DNA of 64,000 nucleotides, taken from the NCBI GenBank assembly GCA_965238025.1, contig OZ250162.1, positions 1,674,001 through 1,738,000 on the forward strand. The letters are read 5' to 3'. The notes under the pieces were generated by a model. That model did no database searches and was not told the DNA's origin. It saw nothing but the letters and a program-made list of their open reading frames with translations. This stretch comes from Pelagihabitans sp965238025 (GTDB taxonomy: Bacteria > Bacteroidota > Bacteroidia > Flavobacteriales > Flavobacteriaceae). The translations under genes were made by a program, and so were the position numbers. Positions 16,935 to 25,361 of this stretch are shown in pieces; within the stretch, counting starts at the first letter, position 1, and every line of letters begins with the position of its first letter.

Positions 16935-17809
16935 AAGGGAGACACATACTGCCCCTTATTGGTTTTTTCTTGTAGGCTAGCAACCGCCACTTCACGGTCA
17001 CTGGCGTAGGTAACCCCGAACCAATTGTCTTTCGAGGGCAGCACCTTTACCTTGGCCTTTCCTTCTTGCAAGAGGTTTTGAACTGTGGCAGGAATATAAA
17101 GTTCGCTGGTCTTGATTCTGTGATCATCATCTAAAAATTCTCGAAACTCGGTTTCGATAACATCAAAAATTGAAGGTCGGCATATCCAGAAATTCATACT
17201 TGCAAGTTCATCCCCGGTATATTCCAATCCAGAATCCGCATCGATTACCTTTTCACCATCCTGTGCCAACTTAAGCCGTTCATCTACAGAAACCAGATTG
17301 TCACCATCTACCCTACATACACCTCTTGATACAGAACCATGTTCTGAAAGCGTGTCTTTTAAAGTATAACCGACTAAGGCATAATGGTCTTCCTGTGGGT
17401 ATTCGCTAATGAATTTTGCAGCATTGGCATAGGCGGATTGACCATAAAAGTCATCGGCATTGATAACGCAAAAGGGTTTGTCAATTACATTTCTGGCCGT
17501 CCAGACCGCATGAGCGGTACCCCATGGTTTGGGTCGCTCCCCATTAAAGATAACACCTTGTGGTAAATCGGTAATTTCTTGGGCTAACACATCAAGTTTT
17601 ACACTTGAAGGCAATCTGTCTTCTAGGTGTTCCTGTAAAAATGAAACGTTGTCTTTCTTTGTAATTACGACCACATGATCAAATCCGTTTTTTATGGCAT
17701 CGTACATCGCGAACTCCATTAAAAATTCACCTTTTGGGCCCAAATCATCAAATTGTTTCAATTTTCCGTATCGGCTTCCGCTTCCTGCGGCCATCAATAA
17801 TAATGTCAT
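16925..17809 (-). CDS. sugar-1-phosphate nucleotidyltransferase
   Basis: 294 residues. The N-terminal nucleotide-binding signature is 'LLMAAGSGSRYGKLKQFDDL', followed by 'GPKGEFLMEF', and the metal-binding Asp pair is in 'FCVINADDFYG'. These are the marks of NDP-sugar pyrophosphorylase-like (NTP_transferase) enzymes. It is first in a two-gene operon with the NahK-like kinase (ten-base overlap), so kinase plus nucleotidyltransferase would turn a free N-acetylhexosamine into its 1-phosphate and then into an NDP-sugar. UDP-GalNAc or UDP-GlcNAc is the inferred product; the nucleotide preference cannot be read. A -7 element TACTTTTG lies 20-27 bases upstream. Confidence 0.82.
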   Translation of the reverse strand: MTLLLMAAGSGSRYGKLKQFDDLGPKGEFLMEFAMYDAIKNGFDHVVVITKKDNVSFLQEHLEDRLPSSVKLDVLAQEITDLPQGVIFNGERPKPWGTAHAVWTARNVIDKPFCVINADDFYGQSAYANAAKFISEYPQEDHYALVGYTLKDTLSEHGSVSRGVCRVDGDNLVSVDERLKLAQDGEKVIDADSGLEYTGDELASMNFWICRPSIFDVIETEFREFLDDDHRIKTSELYIPATVQNLLQEGKAKVKVLPSKDNWFGVTYASDREVAVASLQEKTNKGQYVSPLWQ

Positions 17810-17828
17810 GCATAATCAATTTAGATTG

Positions 17829-17836
17829 CAAAAGTA
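17829..17836 (-). promoter_or_regulatory. -7 element of the kinase/nucleotidyltransferase operon
   Basis: TACTTTTG on the minus strand, an exact TAnnTTTG match 20-27 bases before the ATG at 17809. Confidence 0.55.
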
Positions 17837-17856
17837 GTTTTTTGATTTAAAATAGC

Positions 17857-17871
17857 ACCCTATCCTAGGGT
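17857..17871. promoter_or_regulatory. inverted repeat, candidate operator of the N-acetylhexosamine genes
   Basis: ACCCTA-TCC-TAGGGT, a perfect 6-bp inverted repeat with a 3-base centre, sits where the -33 region of the minus-strand promoter should be, in the divergent spacer shared with the GH109 gene. Confidence 0.45.
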
Positions 17872-17977
17872 AGATTCAACAAAACATAGCTATAGAACCA
17901 TTTAAAAAAAAGATTTTATACTTTAACTTGCTCAAATAGTTTCCTTAAAACCAATCTCCGATTAAATCGTGAACCAT

Positions 17978-19339
17978 ATGAATTCAAGAAGAAAGTTTAT
18001 TAAAAAGTCGGCCATTATAGGAACTAGTGCCTCACTCCTTCCCAGTGTTACCTACGGAATGTTCAATGTGACCGCAAACGAAAAATTAAACGTAGGATTA
18101 ATCGGAGTGGGCTTACGTGGTACGAATCATTTAGATAATCTTTTACTTCGTAAAGATGTAAACGTGACGGCTATCTGCGATATTGATGAAGATAGGATTG
18201 GGATAGCAAAAGAGAGAATTGAAAAAGCAGGAGGGAAGGCCCCTAAAGTTTTTGGAAGTAATGATCTTGATTATAGAAATCTTTTATCGCTAAAAGATGT
18301 GGACGCCGTAATTATATCAACACCTTGGTTGTGGCATACCCGAATGACAGTTGATGCCATGAAAGCGGGAAAATATGCAGGAGTAGAAGTGTCTGCCTCC
18401 AATACCCTGGAAGAGTGCTGGGATCTGGTGAATACGCATGAAGAAACGGGCACTCATATGATGATTTTGGAGAATGTGAATTACCGCCGTGATGTTATGG
18501 CGGTCCTGAATATGGTAAAACAGAAGGTATTTGGTGAGCTGGTACATTTCAGATGTGGCTATCAACATGATCTAAGGCATGTAAAATTCAATGATGGAAA
18601 AGAGCCTTATGGTAAGGGAGCCGAGTTTGGTGAAAAAGGGATATCCGAAGCGAGATGGCGAACCGAACACTCGGTAAAACGCAATGCAGATGTATATCCC
18701 ACCCATGGTCTGGGCCCGATAGCGGTTATGGCGGATATTAATAGAGGAAACCGATTTGTATCGATGACCTCACATGCCACGAAGGGCATTGGTTTACATA
18801 ATTATATTGTCGAGGTTGGCGGTGAGAACCACCCTAACGCCAAGGTGAAATTTAAACAAGGTGATGTCATTACGTCCACTATTGATACGGCAAATGGGGA
18901 AACCATAATTATTACACACGATTGTAACCTTCCAAGACCTTATTCATTAGGTTTTCGTGTACAAGGGGCAAAAGGGCTTTGGGAGAATGATGGAAGCAGA
19001 ATATATGTAGAAGGGCAATCTAAAAAACCCCATCGCTGGGATTCGGATGCTGAATGGCTTAAAAAGTATGACCACCCCCTTTGGCAAAAATATGGGGAAT
19101 ACGCTTTGGATGCTGGTCATGGCGGAATGGATTTCTTCGTAATCAATTCTTTTGTTGAATCGGCAAAAGCCAATATTGCGCCTCCTATGGATGCCTATGA
19201 TGCGGCGGCATGGAGTGCGGTAACCCCTTTGTCCGAAGCGTCTATTGCAAATAACGGAGCGCAACAGGATTTTCCCGATTTCACCCGTGGACTTTGGATA
19301 AAACGTAAGCCTTATAATTGGATCAAAGACGCCTACTAG
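17978..19339 (+). CDS. GH109-type alpha-N-acetylgalactosaminidase (Gfo/Idh/MocA fold)
   Basis: About 453 residues from ATG 17978 (an in-frame GTG at 17969 adds three). A twin-arginine signal 'SRRKFIKKSAIIGTSASLLP' points to Tat export. The NAD-binding motif 'VGLIGVGLRGTNH' follows. Family-specific motifs match what I know of the GH109 enzyme of Elizabethkingia: 'EVSASNTLEECWD', 'LENVNYRRDVM', 'YPTHGLGP', 'KVQGAKGLWE'-type 'RVQGAKGLWEND', 'GHGGMDFF' and 'PLSEASIANNGAQQ'. GH109 uses bound NAD+ in an oxidation-elimination-addition cycle to cleave terminal alpha-GalNAc. It is divergent from the kinase/nucleotidyltransferase pair, and converges with the globin gene (four-base overlap). The enzyme would act in the periplasm. 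Confidence 0.9.
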   Translation: MNSRRKFIKKSAIIGTSASLLPSVTYGMFNVTANEKLNVGLIGVGLRGTNHLDNLLLRKDVNVTAICDIDEDRIGIAKERIEKAGGKAPKVFGSNDLDYRNLLSLKDVDAVIISTPWLWHTRMTVDAMKAGKYAGVEVSASNTLEECWDLVNTHEETGTHMMILENVNYRRDVMAVLNMVKQKVFGELVHFRCGYQHDLRHVKFNDGKEPYGKGAEFGEKGISEARWRTEHSVKRNADVYPTHGLGPIAVMADINRGNRFVSMTSHATKGIGLHNYIVEVGGENHPNAKVKFKQGDVITSTIDTANGETIIITHDCNLPRPYSLGFRVQGAKGLWENDGSRIYVEGQSKKPHRWDSDAEWLKKYDHPLWQKYGEYALDAGHGGMDFFVINSFVESAKANIAPPMDAYDAAAWSAVTPLSEASIANNGAQQDFPDFTRGLWIKRKPYNWIKDAY

Positions 19340-19728
19340 GAATTTCTAGCCTCAAAAATTTTCATGAACAACATGGTGCTCATTTTCTGGGCTCGGTTTT
19401 TTGCTACCCAACAGGTTTCGCCTTCAAAAAGCTCATCCAATGTTGCGAACCATAGGTTAAGCCATAAGCCAAAGTGCTCTGAGGTAACCTTATGATCCAC
19501 TTTTTGATCAACTTCCTGATGTGCGGTAACCGGGTTTCCGTGATACTTGCGTTTTAAGAAAAGTTGGGTTTCCCAGAAATCGGTAAGCAGTTCAAAATGT
19601 TCTTCCCAGTTGGTAATGACCTTTTCGAAAATGGGACCCAACTCAGAATGTTTTCTGATTTTTGAATAGAAGGTACGGACCAGAAGATTTACATCTGATC
19701 TATTGGTAATATCTTTTTTGACCGGCAT
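19336..19728 (-). CDS. group III truncated haemoglobin
   Basis: About 130 residues from ATG 19728 ('MPVKKDITNRSDV'); an upstream in-frame ATG at 19749 adds seven residues. Group III globin features are seen: 'LVRTFYSKIRKHSELGPIFE', 'WEEHFELLTDFWETQLF', and the proximal-His segment 'EHFGLWLNLWFATLDELFEG'. Such proteins bind haem and are thought to handle nitric oxide, oxygen or peroxide, but their role in Bacteroidota is not settled. The 3' end overlaps the stop of the GH109 gene by four bases on the opposite strand. The upstream lipoprotein gene on the same strand ends 40 bases away. Confidence 0.9.
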   Translation of the reverse strand: MPVKKDITNRSDVNLLVRTFYSKIRKHSELGPIFEKVITNWEEHFELLTDFWETQLFLKRKYHGNPVTAHQEVDQKVDHKVTSEHFGLWLNLWFATLDELFEGETCWVAKNRAQKMSTMLFMKIFEARNS

Positions 19729-19788
19729 CATATGGTATATACCCATCAATTTAGGAAATAAAAATCAGTATGATTTTATATGTGCCTT

Positions 19789-20988
19789 TTAGTTTACAAT
19801 GGATATCCAAAACTTATCCGCTTCGGGAATGTTCTTGTATTTTCCTAATTCTAATGGGTTGAAATCCATTTTAGCAAAAAGGTACCAGGTGGTTGAAGAC
19901 AGGGCAGGAGCAATATCGGTATGGTCCCATAGCATGGAGGCGCCAAAATTGGTTCCGTAGTTGGTCGTGTATGGGATACCTTGCGAACTCTTGGTCGAGA
20001 AACCTTGAATGAAGGTTTTTTCAATTTGCCCGATCAGCTCTATAAAACGAGTGATATTCCCAATGGTTTTGTTGGCCACGGCCATCTGAGCGGTACCTTC
20101 CAACCAGATTACATCTTTATCTTCATCAAAACAGTAGCCATCTATTTCCTGTCCGGTAACGGTAGCATAATGTGAGGTTAAGAACAGTTCATCGGCTATG
20201 GTTAGGCTAGATGGGGGAAAATCTTCAAAAATACCCTGACTTAGGGCCATCACGTCCAGCGCATTGGTGTATGCCTCATTTTCCGGCCAGGCAACAAGGT
20301 TTTTAAGAGTTGCATCCCAACGATTGTTTTTTAAATAGATTAAAATGTTTTTATGAAAATCGTCGTAACCCGGTACCGCGTTGTAGGCAGTAATAATACC
20401 TTCGGTTATCTTGGGAATAGCGGTACCATCTTCATTATACCCTCCAAAAAGACCACCGTCTTCATCTTGTTGGGTCCTTATCCAGTATTCCAGTTTGTTA
20501 GCTAAAAGTGAATATTTGGTGCTGCTGCTAACCTCGTGATAATGGTTAATTGCTATCAATAACCAAGCATTATCACCCAACCACCGTCGGCTTCCATTTT
20601 CACCAGCGGCATTTCTAAATTGAAAAAATCCGCCTGTATCAACTTCAAATTCGTTTTCAATTTTTCCTTCGAAAAAATCCAAAACCTGTTCGGCCTTATT
20701 CAATTCTCCTTTCTGTGTGAAAAGTAAAATAGCCAAGGCATTGTCGTATAACGAGACAAAATCTTGATTTTCCGAACTTGTTAGGAGTCCATTTGAAGAT
20801 TGCTGGCCTGCTATCCATGAAAAAGTCGGGTTGGGCATACCCCCGTCTGGTTCTGGGTCTGGATTTTCGGTTTCAATGGGGGCCAAAACAGTTTCGATGT
20901 CGGAAGAGCCGCCATCGACCAGTTCTTCCTTTTGACATGAGACCATAAGAACGGCCACTGCAAAATATAGTAGGTATTTTTTTATCAT
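19789..20988 (-). CDS. lipoprotein with alpha/alpha-toroid (glycosidase-like) fold
   Basis: 399 residues from ATG 20988; a six-residue longer start at 21006 is less likely because the later one gives a clean lipoprotein signal 'MIKKYLLYFAVAVLMVSC' with the lipid-carrying Cys. A Pro/Glu/Asp-rich linker follows ('ETENPDPEPDGG'). The rest has repeated helical pairs with 'DNALAILLFTQKGE', 'RRWLGDNAWLLIAINHYHE', 'WIRTQQDEDGGLFGGY' and 'VIWLEGTAQMAVA', as in (alpha/alpha)6 barrels of glycoside hydrolases and polyprenyl cyclases. The family and substrate are not clear. A -7 element (TAATTTTG) lies 40 bases upstream. Confidence 0.7.
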   Translation of the reverse strand: MIKKYLLYFAVAVLMVSCQKEELVDGGSSDIETVLAPIETENPDPEPDGGMPNPTFSWIAGQQSSNGLLTSSENQDFVSLYDNALAILLFTQKGELNKAEQVLDFFEGKIENEFEVDTGGFFQFRNAAGENGSRRWLGDNAWLLIAINHYHEVSSSTKYSLLANKLEYWIRTQQDEDGGLFGGYNEDGTAIPKITEGIITAYNAVPGYDDFHKNILIYLKNNRWDATLKNLVAWPENEAYTNALDVMALSQGIFEDFPPSSLTIADELFLTSHYATVTGQEIDGYCFDEDKDVIWLEGTAQMAVANKTIGNITRFIELIGQIEKTFIQGFSTKSSQGIPYTTNYGTNFGASMLWDHTDIAPALSSTTWYLFAKMDFNPLELGKYKNIPEADKFWISIVN

Positions 20989-21027
20989 GGTTAGTGATTG
21001 ATCCAAATGGGGAATTGAAATCAGTTA

Positions 21028-21035
21028 CAAAATTA
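21028..21035 (-). promoter_or_regulatory. -7 element of the lipoprotein gene
   Basis: TAATTTTG on the minus strand, an exact TAnnTTTG match 40 bases upstream of the chosen ATG at 20988. Confidence 0.45.
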
Positions 21036-21402
21036 GGTTAGCCTTTTTAGTTCGGCTCAACTTTGCGACCTACGGCTTTTAAGTTCGGTAAGGAGCTCTT
21101 TATAAGCAGATCATCCGCTTTTTATTCTCTTTGTCTAGGTGGGATAAATCAGCAAATCGAGGATAATTGTTTCTTGTCGAGGGGTACCCAAATTAATGAT
21201 GTATATTACTTATATTGGAGATATTTAGATTATATAATCTATATTCTTAGGTTGTAAAACATTTTGAAAACTTTGGAATTTTACGTTGGACAGGAAAAAA
21301 TAAATCAAAAGAACAAGATTTTGCTAGGTGCGCTGCGTTAAGCAAACACTAATTTGCTCCCCTACAGTTCATAGCTGAGACCTTTAAGGAAAATTGAGAC
21401 GA
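21036..21402. other. spacer, nothing recognised
   Basis: Between the divergent lipoprotein and DoxX genes. AT-rich, with one short open frame (21063-21257) that lacks protein-like character. No tRNA, hairpin terminator or known repeat is seen. Confidence 0.5.
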
Positions 21403-21831
21403 ATGTTCAAAACGCAAAAAATAGAAAGGTTTTTAGCTTCTAAGAAACACGTTGGAATCCTCCTTCTTAGACTTTTTATTGGTTGCCGCCTGTTATATGG
21501 AGTAATAGACAATATTTTAAGTTGGGAGAGAATGATGGAATTTTCCAATTTTTTGGAAGCGAATAACTTTCCTTTTCCTATAATTAGTGCAGTTGTTTCG
21601 GTTTATGTGCAGTTTTTCGGTGCTATCTTTATCTTGTTTGGCTATAAATTGAGAATTGCATCTTTTCTACTAACTATTAATTTTATAGTTGCGCTGATTT
21701 GTGTACATTTCCCTGCAAATGACACAATTGAAGGAATGACTCCCGCTTTGGCAATGTTGTTTGGTTGTTTAACTTTATTATTTACTGGAGCTGATAAAAT
21801 TTCAATAGAAAATTATTTAAGATCAAAATAA
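21403..21831 (+). CDS. DoxX-family membrane protein
   Basis: 142 residues from ATG 21403 ('MFKTQKIERFL'); an in-frame TTG at 21394 adds three residues. Four membrane helices are visible: 'VGILLLRLFIGCRLLYGVID', 'FPIISAVVSVYVQFFGAIFI', 'IASFLLTINFIVALICVHF' and 'MTPALAMLFGCLTLLFTGAD'. The 'LLRLFIGCRLLYG' start and the 'YVQFFGAIFILFGYKLR' middle are typical of DoxX/DoxD-like proteins, whose members act near quinone or thiol redox systems but mostly lack a proven role. It stands alone, 118 bases before the large T9SS gene. Confidence 0.8.
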   Translation: MFKTQKIERFLASKKHVGILLLRLFIGCRLLYGVIDNILSWERMMEFSNFLEANNFPFPIISAVVSVYVQFFGAIFILFGYKLRIASFLLTINFIVALICVHFPANDTIEGMTPALAMLFGCLTLLFTGADKISIENYLRSK

Positions 21832-21949
21832 ATAAAAACAGAAGTTCTTTCTGGTTTACAATATCAATATAAAGAGAATGAAACTTAAGATTTTTATAAT
21901 TGCAATAAAGAGTATAAATTTAGGGGTTTCAGTAGGTTAATTCATTTAT

Positions 21950-24577
21950 ATGCGATTTTCTATACTACTATTATTCTGTTTTTTTACGACTGGTGTTCTG
22001 GCCCAGCGTGAGGCGGCCAATTGGTATTTTGGGACATACGCGGGTCTTGATTTCAATTCAGGGTCTCCTGAATTTTTATTGGATGGTCAAATAAGGACTG
22101 TTGAGGGCTGTGAGACTTTTTCCGATAAAGATGGTAATTTGCTCTTTTATACGGAAGGAAACAATGTATGGAATCGATTTCATGAAATAATGCCCAATGG
22201 CACACAACTTGGTGGAAGCTTTTCTACTACACAGTCGGCTCTTGTAGTGCCCAACCCAAGCAACCAAAATATTTATTACATTTTTACCCCTGACGATGTA
22301 CTTGCCTATAAGTTAGAAAAACCCTCAGGTTTCAATTACTCTATTGTTGATATGTCACGGGACGGAGGTAGAGGGGATTTGGTAGTTAAAAATAGTGTGC
22401 TGCTTGCTCAAGGTTCGGAAAAAGTAACTGCCATTCGTAATCCTGATGGAAATTTCTTCTGGGTAATCACCCATTTCAGGGATAGTTTTTACGCATATAG
22501 GGTAGATGCCGGTGGTGTGAGCGAAACCCCTGTCGTATCACAGGTTGGACCATTAATCGATGATTTCGAAAATTTTAGGGGTAGTATTAAAGCCTCTCCT
22601 AGTGGTGGGAAAATAGCTATTGCACATACGATATTAAAGCCGGTCTACGAGGGTAGTCTGTACCTCTTCGATTTTAATGTCAATACCGGGCGAGTCAACA
22701 ACCCTGTGGAATTGAACGATGAACGCGTCTATTACGGGGTTGAATTTTCTTCGAATTCCACGAAACTGTATGCGAGCGGTCTTTTGATTGAAGGGCCTGA
22801 GGATTTGGGAAATTTAGACATTGTGCAGTTTGATTTGAATACTGCAGATATTTCTAACTCGATTTATACCGTAGACACCTTTCCTGATGGTTATGGTAAC
22901 GAAATTTCAGGAAGTCTTCAATTGGCCATAGATAAGAAAATCTATCACGCTGTACCTAACAGCAAACTCTCGGTTATCCGTACGCCCAACCTGAACGGTG
23001 TGAATTGTGACTTTAGATTGTTTGAAGTGGATTTGGGCGATCGATCCGCGACTTATGGGCTACCACCTTTTATCCAATCTTTTTTCGAAACTATCGTCAC
23101 CATCGAAAGTTTTTGCGAAGGTACGGAGACCACCTTCTCGACGGAGCCTTCGGGAGAAGTTGCATCCATAAACTGGGATTTTGGAGATACGACCTCAGGG
23201 GCTGACAATTTTTCGGATGATTTGAATCCCGTTCACGTCTTTTCCTCCCATGGTGTCTACACCGTGAGTTTAGATGTTGAATATAGCAACGGGACCATTC
23301 GTAATTTTATCGAGTTTGTAGAGATTGCCGAGGTGCCAAATGTAAATTCCGGTATTCAATTGGTTCAATGCGACATAGATGGTCTGGAAGATGGCCTATC
23401 TACTTTCAACCTTACAGAGGTCATTGAACTTTTCGGCGAAAACAATGAAGATATGAATGCCCTATTTTTTGAGACATTGGAGGATGCCGATTTAAATGTG
23501 AATCAAATAGATCCGCTTGGTTATTCAAATCTCACAAATGGTCAAATCATATACGCGCGTGCTTTCGAAAATGCAGAATGTTATACTATAATAGAGATTG
23601 TTTTACTGGTACAGACAATGTCGTATTTAGATAGTTATAAAACAATCACCGTTTGTGATGAAACCGAAGGCGGCCTAGCTACTTTTGTCGATGTAGCCGT
23701 TGCTTATGAAAGCATTAACCCCGACTTTCCTAATTCAGAGACCTTGGTCTTCTATGCTACGGAGGAAAATGCACTTTATGAGTTAGAGGCACTACCATTG
23801 GAAAAACATCTTTTTGGACCTTTTGACGAGCGTGTGCTTTTTTTCAGACTCGAAACAGCGAATGAATGTGACGCAATAGGGCGGTTGGATTTGAATGTCA
23901 TTTATAAGCCACAATTCGAGGAGGAGGTTCAGGTGACTTTATGTGATGGTCAAGCACAACTCAATGCTGTTGAAGGTTTTGAAAACTACCAATGGTCCAA
24001 TGGGGCGGAAGGCACTTCCATTTTGGTAACGGAATCGGGTCAATATGATGTCACCTTATTTACTGCCGAGTGTTCTTATGTGCAACAATTTGTGGTTGCC
24101 AATAGCCAAGAAATTGAAATTGAAGAGCTTGTTGTAAACGACTTCTCCCAAAGGAACGAAGTGTATATCTCAATCCGTGATCAAGACGAAAATATTCGTT
24201 TCTCGATTGACGGGGGTAGTGCTTTTCAGGATTCGAACAGGTTTAGTAATTTGCTTCCGGGAATCTATGATCTTGTTATTACAAATGAGTGTACTTTTAT
24301 TGAGCGTACGGTGGTTGTGGGGGGACTTAGTTCCTTTTTTACCCCAAATAATGATGGTGTCAATGATATTTGGGAATTGGAAAATTCTGAATTTTTCCCG
24401 GACTTTATGATTTCTATTTACGATAGGTATGGTAGACTTTTGAGTACCTTCAATAATGCTAACAACGGTTGGGACGGCACATTTAATGGCAGATTGATAC
24501 CATCTTCAGAATATTGGTATAAACTCGAGCTTAGTTCAGATAGAATCGTACACGGTCATTTTAGTTTAAAGCGATAA
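21950..24577 (+). CDS. T9SS-exported surface protein with PKD domain and type B sorting domain
   Basis: 875 residues. Signal peptide 1-18 ('MRFSILLLFCFFTTGVLAQ'). Residues about 20-380 form a beta-propeller-like region with repeated W/F-G and 'DKDGNLLFYTEGN' blocks. A PKD domain follows near 395-460 ('INWDFGDTTSG', then 'HVFSSHGVYTVSLDVEY'). Two Cys-containing repeats of the 'QCDIDGLEDGLSTFNLTEV' and 'VCDETEGGLATFVDV' type come next, as in many Flavobacteriia adhesin-like proteins. The C-terminus ('FFTPNNDGVNDIWEL', 'ISIYDRYGRLL', 'GWDGTFNGRLIPSSEYWY') is a type B T9SS sorting domain (gliding-motility-associated CHU_C type). It should be exported by T9SS and held at or released from the surface; ligand unknown. 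Confidence 0.93.
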   Translation: MRFSILLLFCFFTTGVLAQREAANWYFGTYAGLDFNSGSPEFLLDGQIRTVEGCETFSDKDGNLLFYTEGNNVWNRFHEIMPNGTQLGGSFSTTQSALVVPNPSNQNIYYIFTPDDVLAYKLEKPSGFNYSIVDMSRDGGRGDLVVKNSVLLAQGSEKVTAIRNPDGNFFWVITHFRDSFYAYRVDAGGVSETPVVSQVGPLIDDFENFRGSIKASPSGGKIAIAHTILKPVYEGSLYLFDFNVNTGRVNNPVELNDERVYYGVEFSSNSTKLYASGLLIEGPEDLGNLDIVQFDLNTADISNSIYTVDTFPDGYGNEISGSLQLAIDKKIYHAVPNSKLSVIRTPNLNGVNCDFRLFEVDLGDRSATYGLPPFIQSFFETIVTIESFCEGTETTFSTEPSGEVASINWDFGDTTSGADNFSDDLNPVHVFSSHGVYTVSLDVEYSNGTIRNFIEFVEIAEVPNVNSGIQLVQCDIDGLEDGLSTFNLTEVIELFGENNEDMNALFFETLEDADLNVNQIDPLGYSNLTNGQIIYARAFENAECYTIIEIVLLVQTMSYLDSYKTITVCDETEGGLATFVDVAVAYESINPDFPNSETLVFYATEENALYELEALPLEKHLFGPFDERVLFFRLETANECDAIGRLDLNVIYKPQFEEEVQVTLCDGQAQLNAVEGFENYQWSNGAEGTSILVTESGQYDVTLFTAECSYVQQFVVANSQEIEIEELVVNDFSQRNEVYISIRDQDENIRFSIDGGSAFQDSNRFSNLLPGIYDLVITNECTFIERTVVVGGLSSFFTPNNDGVNDIWELENSEFFPDFMISIYDRYGRLLSTFNNANNGWDGTFNGRLIPSSEYWYKLELSSDRIVHGHFSLKR

Positions 24578-24723
24578 AATAGAATGACAAGAAGTATTTC
24601 TAGTGCCCGGCAATCTTTGGGTTAAGGGAAAACAATCACAATTTTTTTTACAAACAAAGTTCAAATAAACGATGGTTCGTAGCTTCTTTTAGCAAAGAAT
24701 TCGGTTTAATGAAAAAACCTAGC
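24578..24723. other. spacer before the candidate small RNA
   Basis: AT-rich, no gene or hairpin recognised; it supplies the upstream part of a possible small-RNA promoter. Confidence 0.4.
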
Positions 24724-24731
24724 TATCTTTG
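24724..24731 (+). promoter_or_regulatory. -7 element of a candidate small RNA
   Basis: TATCTTTG, an exact TAnnTTTG match, with no coding start downstream but with two hairpins and a T run ending at 24806. Confidence 0.4.
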
Positions 24732-24737
24732 TAGCGT

Positions 24738-24806
24738 TGTGTTGTGACTCGAATTTTAAATTTCGAGCCAATGAAAGGCTTTCCAAATTGGAAGGCTTTT
24801 TTTGTT
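24738..24806 (+). ncRNA. candidate small RNA of about 70 nt
   Basis: After the -7 element the sequence has a first stem-loop (CTCGAA / TTCGAG, with eight-base loop TTTTAAAT) and then a terminator hairpin (AAAGGCTTTCC with GGAAGGCTTTT, two G-U pairs) followed by a run of T. There is no open frame of note. The layout of promoter, short stem-loop and terminator is that of an sRNA gene. It could instead be a degraded tRNA-tail relic like those at 1.4 and 7.9 kb, since TTCGAGCC resembles a T-loop. Confidence 0.4.
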
Positions 24807-24900
24807 TCTAAAACCTAAGGTTGATGATGAAAATTTTAGGGGATAATCAACTCATTGAAAAATGGTTGAATGCGTATCGTTCGAAATGGGAATAACAACA

Positions 24901-24932
24901 GAAAAAAAACCCCGCCTTGTGAGCGGGGTCGA
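24901..24932 (-). terminator. intrinsic terminator of the small 55-residue gene
   Basis: Read on the minus strand, CCCCGC (24928-24923) pairs with GCGGGG (24915-24910) around a seven-base loop, followed by eight T. It starts nine bases after the stop codon at 24937. Confidence 0.85.
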
Positions 24933-24936
24933 CTTT

Positions 24937-25104
24937 TTAAGCAATGTCTTTTAGTGGGGGTGAATCTTTAGAAGTATCGCTATCAGCTACTTTTTTTAGT
25001 TTGGAAGTTTTTTTTGCATTCTCTTCTTTTTCCCGTAATTCCTGTAAGCGCTTCCATTCTTTTTCTGCTTTCGCCGCTTTGGCCTTAGATCGTGTTCTCT
25101 CCAT
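24937..25104 (-). CDS. small charged helical protein, unknown
   Basis: 55 residues from ATG 25104 to TAA at 24937, too short for most gene callers but followed at once by a strong terminator, which supports it as a real gene. The N-terminal half is a Lys/Glu/Ala-rich helix ('MERTRSKAKAAKAEKEWKRL', continuing 'QELREKEENAKK') and the C-terminal half is polar ('ADSDTSKDSPPLKDIA'). It would be soluble, highly charged and perhaps nucleic-acid or ribosome binding, but I do not recognise a family. The opposite strand also has an open frame over the same bases, which looks like a shadow (Phe/Ser-rich). Confidence 0.6.
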   Translation of the reverse strand: MERTRSKAKAAKAEKEWKRLQELREKEENAKKTSKLKKVADSDTSKDSPPLKDIA

Positions 25105-25361
25105 TTTTAGGTTTTTGGTCGTTGTCTTTGACTATTTTTTAACAAAACCCATGCACAGTAAACGATAATATCATGCAGTTGGTAGTCAATGGTCCCCACA
25201 ATGTAACACCTAAGGGTCATAATTATGGCACTTTATCGATAATGGGTAATTTCCTACGATGAAAAGCACAGATACCCGCTTTACCGATGGAATCTTTGAA
25301 GTGAGGAAGGTTTATTATGAAAAACCTCATAACCCATAACTAAACCATCCTAATCTTAAGA
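25105..25361. other. spacer between the small gene and the hut operon
   Basis: No clear promoter is seen. A 26-codon frame at 25259-25339 (+), 'MKSTDTRFTDGIFEVRKVYY'..., looks protein-like but is too short to judge. Confidence 0.35.

Noticed and set aside
21063..21257. 64-codon open frame on the + strand
   Set aside because: Low-complexity, Tyr/Ile-rich end typical of AT-rich spacer; no promoter or family.
24944..25168. 74-codon open frame on the + strand
   Set aside because: It is antisense to the 55-residue gene, whose sense has a terminator right after its stop; the + translation is Ser/Phe-rich as expected for a shadow of Lys/Glu codons.
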